DNA from: Strigops habroptila
Taxonomy: Eukaryota > Chordata > Aves > Psittaciformes > Psittacidae
DNA: 64,000 bases
NCBI RefSeq assembly: GCF_004027225.2
Contig: NC_046360.1
Coordinates: 1,972,001 to 2,036,000, forward strand
Direction: 5' to 3'
Below are positions 22,701 to 37,700 of the stretch, piece after piece. A program made the position numbers and the translations under genes. The notes beneath the pieces were generated by a model. The model was not told the origin of the DNA. It made no database searches and saw nothing but the letters and a program-made list of their open reading frames with translations. Positions within the stretch are counted from its first letter, which is position 1. Each line of letters starts with the position of its first letter.

Positions 22701-25700
22701 GTTTTTATCCCTTTCAAATTAGGTGCCTGGAGAATGCCTGTAAATGGAAGATTGTTTTCAAAGCGTGTGTGCTCACTCTTCTGTATAAAAAAGCACAGAG
22801 AGACGAGTAAATAAACCCTAAACTCCTTCTCTCCTTCTCATTCCCACTGTGTTAAGGTGACTTGAATTTTTGTGCAAATAACTAAAGGAATATATTGAGC
22901 AGAAGTGTTATCCTCCATTGAAGCCCAGCTTGCATGCTGTTTGAGTTCAAGCTGTAGATGGGGGCTAAGTTATTAATGTTCATGAAATGACAAGCCTCCT
23001 AACACAATCCAAACTTCAGAGACATAACTGTGTTAATTGTACTCATGTCTACCACCACGAGTGGCAAAAATGCCAGTCTTACACAGATAAATAACAATAG
23101 TTAACATTTATATGACCTTTTGTATGTTTAAAATGTCCTGTAAACATGTATCTAGTTAAGTTATCCAGACATTGTCAGAGTAGGATGTTCCAGACTGGCC
23201 TGTGCATTCAACCAAAGGACTCAGAGATGCGAAGAGTGTGTGCATGCTGAAGACACTGATTGGAGAGTGAAGATAAGCCTCAGTGTGCTGGGTTCTGGGG
23301 TATTTCAGCTGAAAAGACTGGAAAATGCAGTCTGTAGTCAGGAGATTGGCACAAAGTCCATCTGTGTTAGTGTTTTATATGTAGTTTCTTAAGCTTAATA
23401 CAGATTTTGTATGGGTAAAAGTGTTGCCCCTCATTATATACAGGCACTGGACATCTGTGAGAGAAATGTGTGAATACCTATGTATTAGGCTAGAAAATCT
23501 TGAATTCTTTGGCTCTGCTTTGGTACAGCCAAGCTTTCAGCTCAGCCTTTGATCATACGGGTGACCTCCTGTTTCAGGTATCTGAGTATGTGTATGTATG
23601 ACATGTTGAGGGGCAGTTGCTTACATGAGGGAGGTGTGTGGTTTGCTGTGCCTTCTAGCACTGAGTGAACATTCTAGTGCAAATCAGCACCGGAAATATC
23701 CCCTTCCTAAAGAGTTAGTTTTCTGCTTCCTCATGTAGATACCACTTCTAATTAAAGCTGGCATCTGTTTAGGCACTCATGTGTGCACATGCTCATTGCT
23801 GTTCCTTGTCAGACCTACACAAAATACTTTGAAACATTTGCACCTTCAGTTTTCTTCTTCAGCAAAGTGTGTTAGGATGGAAGGGCTCCCAGGTTGATCA
23901 AAGTCCTCCCATCTGGTTGCTAGTTCTGTGTTGTCTCTTGCCGTCATTGCTGCTTAACTTGTGTTTGTCATGAGAGCTTGTAAAAAGTCGTGTTTCAGGA
24001 ATGATGAAACTTTGCCTTATATTTTTCAGGCTGGAATGGCACTTTATAAGATTGTACCCAAAAATCCTTACTATTTTTGGTCTGTGATGAGCCTGATCAT
24101 GCAGGTGTGTACAGAGCTGCAAATGAGTTGACTTTTGCTGCAGGTGCAAATATAGAAATGTTCTGAGTGAAAATATTAGGGATTATTTTAAGTAAAATGT
24201 GTGGTTGAAGGGTTTCTGTATGATGCTGGGATTAGGGCTGAGGTCTCCTCAAGCAGCACTATTGATGTGGTCCAAAATGAATGCTGTAGTGTTTCTATAA
24301 TGCAACATAACTGGTCTGCCTTAGCACATTTATGTAACTTGAATTATCCTCTCTCTGGACTGTCTTTAGTTAGCTCATGAATAGAAGCTCAAATATCTGC
24401 AGCTCCTGAGTCAGAACTGTTCCTCTCCAAGTAGGTTACAAAGGCTCTAGGAGGAAATAAATGAGAGCTCTGGGCTTAGCATCTCTTTAAGACTGCAGAA
24501 AGTCTGCAGGAATAGACAGCAGATTGGCTGTGCTGCTGCTGGTGAGAGCAGATTTGGGCACTGATCAGACAACCCAGCAGCATTGGCCAGACACAAAATA
24601 AGCATGGGGGCATTAAGCACCTTCTTTAAAACACTGTGCACTGGAAAACAGAGCTGTGTTCTTGCTGCATGTTATCTGCCATGGGCATTGTGTGCCTGGA
24701 TGCATAAGTCTGGACAGTGTAATTAAGAGTAAGGTATTCTAGTTTTAGTGCTGCCTTTTCACAGAGCATCTGCGCAGGGCAGATGGCAGCTCTGAGAGTG
24801 TGGGGTTGGGAGGGGGGAATTGTAGCACCTGGGTGGGTTTTTTCCCTCTTTTAATGTGGGGAAAAAAAGCAGTGGTGGGACAACACATGAAGCTGATGAG
24901 CTGGTGCAATAACTCTTCTCTTCTTCAGTCTATTTCAGCCCAGGATGAAAACCTCTCAAAGACGATGTTTTTGCCACTAGCCGAGAGAATGGTGGAGAAA
25001 ATGGTGAAGGAGGATAAGATTGAAGCTGAGGCTGAAGTAAGGCTTGCAGATACTTTCAGCTTGATTTGAACATTACCGAGGGAATGCACTGTTAAAGGAA
25101 GTTGATTATTTTAACAGTTTTCCAAGATAATTATCAGTAGTGTTCTGGCAGTAAATGTGAATGTAATGGGACAGAAAGAGCAGAGGGTTGAGAGGGATTT
25201 GGAATCGTGGCCAAGGAAATATTTTGGCACTTGATTTGACTGATGAAGTACTTGATTTTTGCTCCCTGGGAGGCCCCAAGAGAAACTTCAAGACTGAGAA
25301 TGGAAAAAAGACCTAAATTCCTGAATGCTCCACCCTCTGGGATGCTAAAGATAGCTTTGCAGGCCTGGCTATCTCCTCTTCTAATGACAGTAACACAAGC
25401 CCTTTTATTTCTTGGCACACCTGGGTCTTGTTTTACTAGCAAATTTCATTGCAGTCTAATCTTTCTTTTAAGGTCGAGCTGTACTACATGATTCTGGAAC
25501 GTCTGGAGAAGTATAAGGAAGCCTTAGATGTTGTGAGAGGAAAACTAGGAGGTAACTTATTCTGTCTGTTAATCGTCAGAGTTGTGTGGAGAGCACAGTG
25601 AGTTCTCCTTTGCTTCAGACTTGTTCACTGCCCAAAAAAAGTAAAAAGCTGTAAGAAGCCTGACTCTTGGCACCAGTTTCAAACATTGATGCAAACTCTG

Positions 25701-28700
25701 GAGGTGTTCTTGTGCAAGCTGGATTTACCCACCTGCTTATGGTATTTAAGTGTTCTTTGCTGATGAGCATAGCAGCAGTGTGCTTAGCAGTAGTAAATTG
25801 ATAGCGTATTAGTTTGTAGCTGCCATCTTCCAAAGAGGTTACTAATACCTTATATTTTTGAGGGTTTTCTGGTGATTTAAATGTGCTTGCAGTTTTAAGG
25901 AATTGGGATATGAAGGCTTCCATAGGAAATCTGTCCTTTCTATCCTTTGAGGGCCTCTCTTCTCTTACACTTCCTGATTTGCATCCTGGGCTATATATAA
26001 TAAGAAGCTTTCTGCAGAAAGTAGAGAAGGAAATGCATTGATGAAATAAAACTTGCCCTTCTGTTTTTAATGTAGAGAAGCTGACAAGTGAGCTCCAAAG
26101 CCGCGAGAACAAGTGTATGGCAATGTACAAGAAGCTGTGTAGGTGGCCAGAGTGCAACGCGCTGTCGAGAAGGCTGCTGCTGAAAAAGTGAGATTATATT
26201 TCTACTCCAAAAAAATGGAAGAAAAATTCCTGCCTGGCTGCGAATTGCCTTGTTTAGTGGGTTTGTAAATGGTGGTTAAAATAGGAGAACATCAGAGGAT
26301 CTCAAAGCATTTCCAAATGTTTGCCCAAGGAAAAGGGTGGAAGGAGGGAATGTTAAAGGACGTGGTGACAGGGAGGGTCAGTTGCTTCTTTTTGAAGGCT
26401 GACTTTAGCAACACATTCATGCGATCAAATTGTGTTTCCCTCCTTGTTTCTAAAGGCTGTGCTGCTTGTCCAGCTCTAACTTCCATGGTGGGAGAGGAGG
26501 AGAACTGCATTTACATTTCTCTCACTTGGCCAGACTTCGTACTGGGAAATGCTTTGAGCAGATGCATCAGGAGGGAGCATACTGATATGAATGAATCTGT
26601 CTCTTGGAACTGTCAAGAGAGATTTGTTGTTTGCTTTTTGTATTTAGCTGTGAGTTAAACACAGAAGAGAAATTTTCGCCTTAGCATTTTAGGGGGATAT
26701 TAATGAGCTCTGATTGGAATATGAATGTTAAGAGGAGAGTTTGTAGCTTGCCTCAATTCTGTATTGAAATTGTTTCCTTTAATACGCTTCAAGAAATTCA
26801 GGATGATGATGGCATTCATAAGATGTGAGACCTTTTTGAGGAGAAGTGATTCTTATTAGGGATGTTTTTTCTATATTATGAATACGTGCAATTCCTTAAA
26901 TCCAGCTTTTGCAAGGAATGCAGTGTTAGAAGTGAGTTACTGTTTTGGCAATTCCCTAAACTTTGTCCTGTGCCTGATTTTTGTTTCAGCTCAGATGATT
27001 GGCAGTTTTATATAACTTACTTTGATTCAGTGTTTCAACTCATTGATGAATCCTGGACACCTCCACCAGAAGAAGAGCAGTAAGTTGACAGTTTTACTCT
27101 GGATTTGGTTTTCCTTTGTGCTGCAGCGAATTGTTTCCATTCATATATTCAGCACCGCACTGTCCGTGTCTTTTGGGTAACTTCTTGACATCAGACCCCA
27201 AATGATGTGTCCTCCCTATTCTATTTTGGAGGCTGGCAATCGTTTATTGGAAACCACTGTTTAAATAGTGGTTTGTACTTTATAGAACTCTTCCACTTTG
27301 TACGTTTCATGGTGATTGAGTTAGAGAATCCATCATGCCAGACTTCCTTACGAGTGCCCTGGAAGTGTGCTGAGCACGTGTTATCAATGAGAAAAATCAG
27401 AGAACCTTTTGTCTCTTTACTTGCACAGCTCTTTGGAAGGAGAGGTACACTATTCTATAGAGCAAGCTGTGAAATTTATAGAAGAGAGGATAACAGAAGA
27501 ATCTAAGAGCTCTCGGCCGCTTCGGGGACCATATTTAGCTAAACTGGAGCTGATCAGACGTTTGCGATACAGAGGTTGTAATGATGAGTATAAACTAGGT
27601 AAGAGCTACTAACTGGGTGATGAATTAATCTTCTGGAGAGAGAACACAAACTTGGAACAAGCTCTTTGCTGAATGACTGAGTTAAATACAATTTCTGGTA
27701 TAAAAATGTATCTGCTGTTGTTTGTGTGTAAAGAGGTTTGAAGGCATTAGAAGATGAGCCTTGAAGAAAAGCAGATAGTTCCAGACTGCTCCAGAGCTTG
27801 TACAAGCAAGCAGGGGAGCTTTCAAAAGGACCCATGGGATCCAGGAGCACACAGTCACTGATGTGGCAATGAAAAGCTCGTTCCTGGTGCACGGCTTTTG
27901 TAGAAAGCCCTGCTGTCACGCTGTGATCTCGGGGTGGTTTTTCAGTTCAGCTCTTTGGCAGTAGTACCAGGGTTTGCTTTTTGAAAACCTGCATTTCAAA
28001 ATCACATTTAGGGAATTGGTGAAGGAGAGAATGTGATTAGAGCAACATCTGTGCTACTTACTACTTCCTTTTGTATTTCCATCCAGCAAGAAGTTGCTGT
28101 TAGATAAGCAGAAGCCTGTTATGCTGAGCTCTTATCTGCCAGAGTAGCTTGAATGAAGCTCTTGGGGTTTGTTTTTCATGTGTCCTTGGTTACCAAAGAC
28201 ATTGAGCCTCTCAAAATCTGCAGTAGTGCAGCTCTCCGTTATCTAATCACTATGTACCCTCAAAGAGGAGGGGAAAGGCATTAACAGAGATTTCTCATGT
28301 TCAGTGATGTTACAGATTCAGCTTTTAACAGAACATATTAACAGATGAACTGGCCTTTTCCTAGGTGATCCAGAAGAACTAATGTTCCAATACTTCAAAA
28401 AATTTGGGGACAAACCCTGCTGTTTTACTGATCTCAAAGTATTTGTGGATCTCCTCCCATCCAGCCAATACACAAAGGTAAGGAAAGATAAAGACGTGGT
28501 GGCAGGAACTGCAGTGCTTGTTTGCACTGTGGTCCCTTTATCTTAAAATACGTGTGGTTCATATTCAAAGACCTGAAACATCAATTTTTTTACCTTCTGT
28601 TTGAGACTCAGAGAACTCTTTGCAGTGCAGAAAATACAATGAACATCTGAATGCACTGAGCAATTTCATTCAGAGGAGTTTTACTGGAGACTAAAAGCTG

Positions 28701-31700
28701 AGTTTGATCCTGCAGAGCCTCAGACCTAATGTCAGATTCATTTGGCTTTGTTATTACCATTTGAAGGTGTCAGGGTGTTTTGGGATGGTCTTGATTGGAT
28801 TCTCATATCTTGTAATGGAAAGCTCTCTAGGAATTGTAGTTCAGTTGATGAGCTGCCTGATAAACTCATTTTAAATGAGTAATCTCTCATCACTTTTGCT
28901 TATAGATCACAGCTTAAAGAGTGGAGTAATGTAACACTACAGAAAGCCCACCCTGTTCATCCGTTTGTGGTTCTCTTTGCTGTATACTGCAACTTGTTTT
29001 ACAGAGACATCCTCCTCATTCCCTTCCCATCCATCACTTGTTTTTCCCATTAAAGTTACATGTTTAATGGGAAAAATCTGCTCCCTCATCAGTGCAGGTG
29101 GGGTCTCACAGAGATGTTTTGGCTCTGCTGCAGTGCTAAAGAGTGGACACGTTGATCCTGGTCAAAGGGTGACCCAGAGACCTGTGGCAGCTTTTCCAGA
29201 AGCTCTCTCTCCAACCAGCTCTCTTTCAGTTAAAGACTCTTTGTGCAGAGTCATGAGCAGCTCATTGAGTGACTTCAGCAGTTGGGAATCCTGTCACTCA
29301 CCCCATTGTTTTTTGAAGCCATTATGTAAAATTATCAGAGCTGGGGAGGGCTGGACACAGAATCCTGGATCAGCCAGAGGTGGCTGATAAAATGGAAATG
29401 AAATGTAGATAATGGTGGCGTTTATCTTAGTTTATTAGAATACTTTTTGATTGCTAGTGCAGGCTCTTCCCACAGCCTCCCTGCTAGTGAGAATGGTGGC
29501 CCCTGTATGTATGGGTTGCTGCTGATGTTTTATATTGAAAGGTGTGGTTTTATCCCGCTGGCAAGAGATGTGGTCAGAAGGATCTTCCAGAACTTGTACT
29601 TCTGGAAATGGTGATACCATTGCAAGGTAGCCCTGAAATAATGGGTTTAATCCTAATTTTCCAAGAAACAAATCCTAAACCTGGAGGAGGGAAGGAAACG
29701 ATACTTAATAGTCGAGGCTACAGTTTTGTCACAGTGCTCCTGAAACCATGACTTTGAATAAATGTTCTAAAATCTTCCAGTTGGCCTTAAACCTGCTGCC
29801 GATTTAGTGAATGTGTCATATTGTGTCATACCGAGAATGTGGGGATCTTGCAGGGCTGCTAGACACACCAGATAGTCCAGAAATAATCATTACAACATCA
29901 ATCTTGACTTTCTAGAGGCATAAATCGGAGCATGCAGCCCAGTGATTCGGTTGACCTTGTTCAGCTTGGCAAAATCTCAAAATGAGAAGATTTGTCAGCA
30001 CAATCTGCATCAGAGTCTATGGGAAAACAGGAATTTGTTGCATGGTGCCTGGTGTTCCTCCTGTCTGGTTGTCATGCTCTTTTCCTCAGGCATCCATTTA
30101 ATGCCATTCTTGTGTTTCAGTAAAGCTGAATTCATTGGCTCAGTTTGAAGTTTGTAAACACTGTTGGATTTTAGGGCAATGTCCAGCCCTGGCTGTGTGG
30201 TGTGAGAACTCTGCTGCCTCCCATTAACATTGTAAAGAAGTAGAGGATGCTTTTCCTACAACTGAATTCAAAACAGAAGTCACTGAATCAAAGCTGACCT
30301 CACTGGGGCCAGCGCATGACTTCAGAGCTGAGAGAAAATGTAGCAGCTCATAGAAACCCACCATTCCCTGGAAGTGTGCTGGGAAGCCTTTCAGTAACTC
30401 ATTAATTTAATTGCATATGTTATTACTGCAAGTGTTAACAGGTGCTTGAACTCCCTCATGTGTCAGTGGATTGGAAAGTTGCCTGGGATTTATTTTTTCC
30501 CCTCCATCTGTTTGATGAAATGCCCTAAAAGCTACTGAATGCAATCAGAACTGTGTGCTCAGCACCTTTCAAATGATATCTAAATAAAAAGCACTGAAGC
30601 CAGCTCTTTAACCATGATTTCAGTGTGATGTCAGGGTTGATGCTGACAGTTCCACCTTGATTTGGGGGAGGAAGTGATGCCCAGCTGCCCTGCAGACTTA
30701 CCAGCAGTGTTTCTCTTCCAGTTCATCAGCCAATTGCTGGCAGTAATCCCTCTATCAGCAGCCGCAGAGGGTGAACTCGCGCTGCCCGGCGACATCAAAG
30801 CCCTGCAGCAGCACTTGTGTGTGGTGCAGCTCTCCAGGTTGCTCGGTATCTATCACGCCATGGAGAAGAAGCAGAAGCTGAGCGTGGTGCGGGAGCTGAT
30901 GCTGAGATACCGCCACGGACTGGAGTTTGGTGAGGAGAAGCTTGAGGCTGATGGTGCGGTTCACTGCAGCTTTTCGTGAGCAGAGGTTCAGGGCTTTTTC
31001 ATGGGGATGGTGCAGCACAAATGCTGATGGCACCCATCATGCTGCTAGATAGTACTTTCCTTTCTCCTGTGCCATCATACCCTTGAGCCAACCCGAATTC
31101 TCTTTTTCCTTTAATTTCTTTTACTTTTCAGTCATGTATCTTAAAGATAAATGAGACATTCCTGGGTAGTTCAGGTGGAACATTTGTATCTGTGTAAAAC
31201 TGCCTGTGCCTTTAAGCAAAGCCAGGCTTAACTGTTGGTGCACACAGGACAAATACACCCCCAAGGACATTAGTTGGTAAATCTTGCAGTTGTAGGAGTG
31301 TCTTTTCTTCTTCCAGCAGACGTCAACATGTGAAGTGGCCCAAAGTCCACTCATGATGAACAAATGCATTGTGTGTATACAGTTGTGTTAAGTTTTTAAG
31401 GCAGCTCTGGATTTTATAAGCTAAGCTGTTATTATCTGCCAGGTAGCTCTGTCATTTGGTAACACTGTGTGAGAAGCAGCTGACAGCACTGTCAGTAATT
31501 CAAGGGTAACTTTCTTCTTTCTTTTTAGGGAAGTCTTGTTTGAAAACTGAATTGCAGTTCTCAGACTATTACTGCCTGCTTGCAGTTCACCTGCTGCTTG
31601 ACCTGTGGCTGGAAGGTACGTTCCTAAAAGGGTGTCTTGCTTAATCCCAGCCTGGATGGCTGTGACAGGGAGGCTGTGTCCCTGTGGCCACTCTGTATCT

Positions 31701-34700
31701 GGCAGGGCTTGTTCAGGCCTGTAGCTCTCTGGGTTTTTTCCTCAATATGAGGTATTTCAGGAGTCCCTCTGTTAGGTTGGTGTTTGATCTGAATCTCACT
31801 GACCTCTAAAGGGATGTAATTACTCAGATTAATTCATATAAGCCCTGGCAGAGCTTTGCCGATGACTCCTGCAGCTCAGTGCTGGCTGTCTTCAGAAGCT
31901 TGTTCCAAGTTTCCCATGTAGGGAATGTTTTGTCTGCCTTTGCACAACTTATGCTGACAGCTCCTTTCTGGAATCAGAGGTGTTTGGAGAGCATTTCTTT
32001 CCCTCCCTGACGTACTTTCTCTTTTGGATCCCTTCTTGCTTCTAGACCTCCTGCTGGGACCTGTTGCCCTGTGTTGAGTATTCCTGTACTCCACATCTAC
32101 TCTGTCTGCTAGTCTCCCAGTCCCACAGAGTCAGTCTCCAGTCGTGGCTGTCCATGGGCACTGTTTGTATTCCCCATCCTTCAGGGTAGTTGTCATTTAT
32201 GCCTTTGTCTTTCCTGAGGAAGATTTAGTCTTTAAGCTGAGTAAATCCATGGTCAGGTTCCTGGCAGGCCACCAGTGGAGTGCTGAATTCCTGGCTGTGT
32301 TCTGCTCTCTTGCATGATGGTTGGGAACGCTCTGGATGTATAAGCTAGAAATCCTGAATAGTCCAGGACTCCTAAGGGAAGGTCACTTCTGCAGTGTGTG
32401 AGGGCTGTGCTCTGTGCAGATGTGAGCTAGATATTCCCTGTGAAACTATTCTTCCACCTTTCCTTCGGAGAGCAGCTGTGGTGCTGGAGTGGGTGTTGTG
32501 TTCAAGGGCAGCAGCGTGGCTGATGAATGCCATCTGCATGTTTAAAAGCATTATGAGAGGTGTGTAACATAAGGAAGCTTCAATGCCAAAGTGAATTGTG
32601 CTCTGTTCAGTGCCTCTCTTGATCACTCCTGTTTTGTCTTTGTCACCAGGTGAAGAGACAGCTGTGTGGCAGTGCCTGACCCTTTTAGAAGAAGGGTTAT
32701 CTCATAGTCCTTCTAATGCTCAGTTTAAATTGCTGCTCATTCGAATCTACTGCAGGCTTGGTGCATTTGAACCCGTTGCAGAGCTCTATTCCAGCCTCGA
32801 TGCGAAGCACATACAGCACGACACCATCGGGTGGGTAGTATATACTGAGAATAATTGGTGGTGGTGACCCTCCAGTAACCACTCCTGAGATCTGCAGTTT
32901 CCTTTGCTCCCAAAAGTTAGCACGTTATCACGTTTTCATACAGTGTCCTGTAAAAGCGTGTTGGAATTTTGAGAGACACATCTACTGTATATGCTGCCCT
33001 TCTTGTGGAGGATCTTCCCTGTGTGGTTTTGATGTGGTTTGGGTTTTCAGAGTATTAACTAGGGGGAATATGGAAGAAGTTTGTGAAATGTCTATCTCAA
33101 TGCCAGTCATAGCTTGGTGTTCCAGTTTGTGTTACTGCTCAGCAAAGCTTGGGAGTGCTAGTGAAAACAAACACACCAAATGGCCTTGCCTTGGTTAGTG
33201 TGTGGTGGGTATCTAAGTCAAGCTCTTGCACATTTAAGGTGGGTGGAGGAACTCTGAACCCCCACATACTGCTTTTAAAAGCCTGAATTTTAACATGAGT
33301 GTTAATATCTCTGTTAAATCTCCAGACTCTGCATTAAAGCTGGGCTCTGCTGCAGATCTCAGTGCAGAGCTGTGTTTGAAGTTCAGGTTTCCCCAGGGTT
33401 GTGTGTGCTGGTGTTTGACTCGTGCTGTGTTGTGTTGCAGCTACCTTCTGACGCGCTATGCAGAGTCACTGGGCCACTACGCTGCTGCATCCCAATCCTG
33501 CAATTTTGCACTCAGGTTTTTCCACTCCAACCAGAAAGATGTAAGTTGAAAGAAACCTCTGTGTCCTTTAACAGAGCAGTGTGTCAAGATGCCTTACAGA
33601 AGCCTAATGTAAGGGCTTACAGAAATCTAGAGGTTGATATCATGATAACAAAGAGGAATTATACGTGCAACTTTGTAGTAAAGGTTGCCTAAACCTGTGT
33701 TTCTCGTTACAAGGATTTGTAACTTACTGTTACATGGAGCTTTGCTTCAGCTTTCTATTTATAAAAGCCAGTTTTAATGCTCCTTAAAAAAACAACAGGT
33801 CTGATTACTTTTAAATGAATAGATTGTGATTTTTTTGCAGTAATTGAAGTGAAATGTCATGTGGCAAATAAGTCCTGGTGTCGTAACTTATAGCACTTTG
33901 GAAAGGCATACAGCAGCCGGGGGTGGTGGGTGAAGGTGGTGGTGGCGTACGTATGAATCCGTTATGTTCCACTCACTGAAGCTGCATGTTCTAGTGGTGG
34001 CTGTCCTGGGCACACAGGGATGCTGGGGAATGCACATCACTTTTAGAAGGCAGGGAAAGCAGAAGGAATAAGGTGGGAGGATTTCAGAGGGGGAAAACAG
34101 TCTGGAAGTCTCAGCTTCCCTGAAGGCAGAGCAGAGCCCATGACTAACTGCATTATTTTGAAGTGACAGGATTGAATTGCAAAACTTGGTCTTGAGCTAG
34201 TGGGAACTGTGTGTTTTATTCAGTTCATCCCTAAAAGTGATGTGAATGAAAAGAAAGTTGTCTTGAACGAGAATCTTAGCGCTGGAATGGAGGAGATAGA
34301 GAGTGGAGAGTAGCTGAATTCCTCCAAAGAGATGGGGTGCTTCCTAAAATGCACTCTCTGCCCTGGGCATCTCACATGCTTCAGCTTGCTGATTAGTGAC
34401 TGTACTTGTCAATAATCTTACTTGGGAAGTACACTCTGATGTACATCCTGATCCATTCATGGGGAAAGTGTCAATTCTGTTTCAGAATTCCTGTGGAATC
34501 CATGAAAAACGGGCGAGGTACGAGAACAGTGGAACATGTTTTTGGAGACGTGGTAGAAATTAACTGGGCAAATAGGAACAGAAATACTCCAGAAACATGG
34601 CAGGGAAGTACATGCATGTCAGACAATCTCCCTAAAATTTACAAGGCAGTCCCATTCCAGGAAGTGGGACTAGATCCTGTATATTTCTATTTTACAGTTT

Positions 34701-37700
34701 GAAAACTATTGAGAGGTAGGAGAAAAATTTTTCTTTACTTTGTAAGAACCAAAGGTGCAATGCAGTTGTGACTGTGCCAGTCAGCCACAGGCTAAATTGC
34801 TTCCAAAGGTTCTGCAGCCATACAACTTGCTTTCCCATTATCCCAGCAATAGACAGAAACACAGGACTTGTCTGTACTGAACAGTAGAGATGCTAAGGAT
34901 GCTGACACAGTAATCCCTCAGGAAAAGTACCCTTGCTCTCTTGGCAGCCCAGATTATTCCTGTGTACAAGATACCAGTTGCCATTTGTCTGTGCCTGGAA
35001 GGCAGATGCTGTTACCTGTGTCTGACAGATTCTACTATAGGGAGCAGGATGCACAGAGGAGCACGTGGATTGTACAATGGGAGCTTGCTCTTGTCTGCAT
35101 CCCTCATTTGCTCATTGTTTAAGCACTAATTCTACTTGCTAAGAGTCTTTGGATTCCTGGGTGCAATGTTTTGTGCTGGAGTGGAGCCCTGGATCCCCGC
35201 AGCTTTCTCCTACGTGTCTGTTGTTGGTAGTAGCGGCTTTATTTTTGTTGGGTTTTCTTTTTACCCCCCTTTTTTAAAAGTCGTTTGGTGGATGTTAATG
35301 AAAAGCATACCTGGAACCGACTGTCAGAATGCAATGCGTGACTGCTGGGTGCCACATGGAAGAAGTGGAACCGCAAAACTGTTGGATGCGATTTGTCTGC
35401 TTGGGAACACTGCAGCGTAAAGCATCAAGAAATCCTCTTTCCCTGGAAAACAAGCTGAAGTAACATCAGGTGTGTGGTTACCTTGGAAGAAGGGTATTCT
35501 CTTTGGCATGAATGATGGTGCTCAGAGCAGAGAAGAGCTGGCTGTTCCCATTAGCTCAACATCTGCGCACGGATGAAGACAGCCACGTTCCAAGTGCTGT
35601 TGCCAGGAAGTTGCTTCTCGACTTGTGTTCTAGAAATACCTCACTACTACACCTTGAAAGGTTGAAGTTGCAAAGTGGTGCAATCAGCAATCATGCTGCA
35701 AGATAAGGATGTGACTGTGGAACACACACATCATGACTCGTCTTGGAGACAGAGAGCATTGCAACCAAAGGACCAGGAGCTGTTTCTGATCGTGGGTAGC
35801 CAAATCTCTTGTGTGTTCTGGACACTTCCAGTGGTTATCACCTTAAGATCATTTTAATTGGGAAATGCATTAAAATCTGTACTAATTGGCAAATAGCAAG
35901 TGTCCTTTAAACGCACTGTAAGGTACAAATTGTGGGAGGTGAAGGCTCAGTTCAGGGTACTGTTCACCAAGGATGGTGGCATGACAAGAGTGGAGATGAA
36001 AAAAGGGGTTCCTTCCCATAAAACATATCCCAGGTATCACCAGATCAGAATCTACTACCAGTTTCTGTGCTGCTGTGGTTCTACTGGGGTTGCCCCTTCG
36101 TACTGAGGGTCCTGATACCAGCTTCCCATTTGAGTCCCATAATGGCATCTAACTGCAGTGTTAAAGGAAGACTATCCTTCAGAAGTCACCTTTTTACATC
36201 ACTTGAGATACTGCCTGCTCCTCTTGAGGCTGATGTTGGAGATAGCTGAAATGTCTGCTGCAGCACAGAGAACGTGTCCTGCAGCACGCTGTGCGTGGGA
36301 CTCTGCCTAGAACAGGAAGTGTGGGGTATAAACCAAGTGCTCTGGCATAAAAATACAGCTACTGATTCAGACTGTTTGCTTTGGAGAAATCAGTTTTCCT
36401 TCTGACTTGCTGAACTTCACAGCCTGAAGTGAATCCTGTTTAAGAGTGGGTCCCATGAGTAACAGCCATCTAGGATGCTGTGCAGGCCTGACATAGTATT
36501 TCTGCTCTGGGAGAGGATGCCAAGGACAGGGAGGAGAGAGAAGGCAGTATTGCTATATTTAGCCAAAACTAAAAAGGCAACTTTCTCTTTCTCGAGATAG
36601 TCCTCCTTTAACTATGCAGAATCACAAGTAATCTCTCTAATTTTCTTGTGTCCGTCCGTCTTTAATTTCTCCAGATACTGCAGGCACACAGAGCACCAAC
36701 GTGTCCCATGGGGATTTAAAAACCACGTGGATGCAGTTGACTTAGCACCCATAGCGCAGCCCGCAGCCTGACAATGAACTCTGCAAGGCTGTTTATCACA
36801 GGGTACGTTGCTGACTATTTGGCATATTTTTTTCATACAGTGCAAATGACCAAATTTCTTAGGGGAAATAAAAAGATAGAGTGACCTAAAGGCCGTTCCT
36901 GATTTTGGAGGGAAGGAAGAAGGTGGCTTTCATCTGTGAGTGCTAGCTTCTAGTCTGTCAGAGCCTTCCAGACAGGTTGAGTCTGTTAGTACCATATAAA
37001 GTTGAGTTAAGCAGAGGCCTTTTTGGTGCCTCTCAGCTGTAGTGCATTTCATAGTGGTGTTCAGAAGGAAATATTTGACTTGCCAGAATTTCTCAGTTGT
37101 GGAGTAATTCTGATGTAAAAAATGCAGCCATCTGTCTTGACTGGGAGCATGAATGGTTCACTCTATCTCTACAGAGCGAAAGTTTCATTAAAACCTAGTG
37201 CTTGTCTGCTTCACATCACTGGGCTGATGTGAAACATTAGCTGTGTGCCTTGTGTTGCTGCAGTTCATCAGAGAGGAAGCAAACTGTCCCACGGACCCTG
37301 ACAGTTTCCTTTGGTGTTTAGGTTGTGTTGTAATGTGTACACGCTGCATGATGTTACCTTGTGATGCTGTACTGAAAAATCTAATAAAAAAGAGAAACAA
37401 AAAACCAAATGTGTGAGTAATTCTTTTTAATCTATGTTGTGGTAACACGTGATGCACATCCAAGTCAGTGCTAGAAAATATGGGGTGTATTTATTTTGCC
37501 TGGAAGTACTTCTCACAATAAAAGAATGATTTAATCATTTGAATAATGCAGAGAGAGAGAGGAAAAAAGCCTTCCAAAATAATCTCTCCCCTCTAAATAT
37601 TTTTCAGTCTGAGTGGTGACAGCAATGTGATGTGTCTTAGTGCTGGTTTGGCTGTTAAATCACCTGCCTGGTGGAGCATTCGGATGTTCTCAAATTAAAG

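Noticed and set aside
25615-26157. Minus-strand open frame of 180 codons
   Set aside because: It overlaps NAA25 exon 8 antisense and has no family-like motif.
34406-34702. 98-codon frame in NAA25 intron 15 as a possible extra exon
   Set aside because: The flanking exons already join in frame with conserved sequence, and the frame resembles no known protein.
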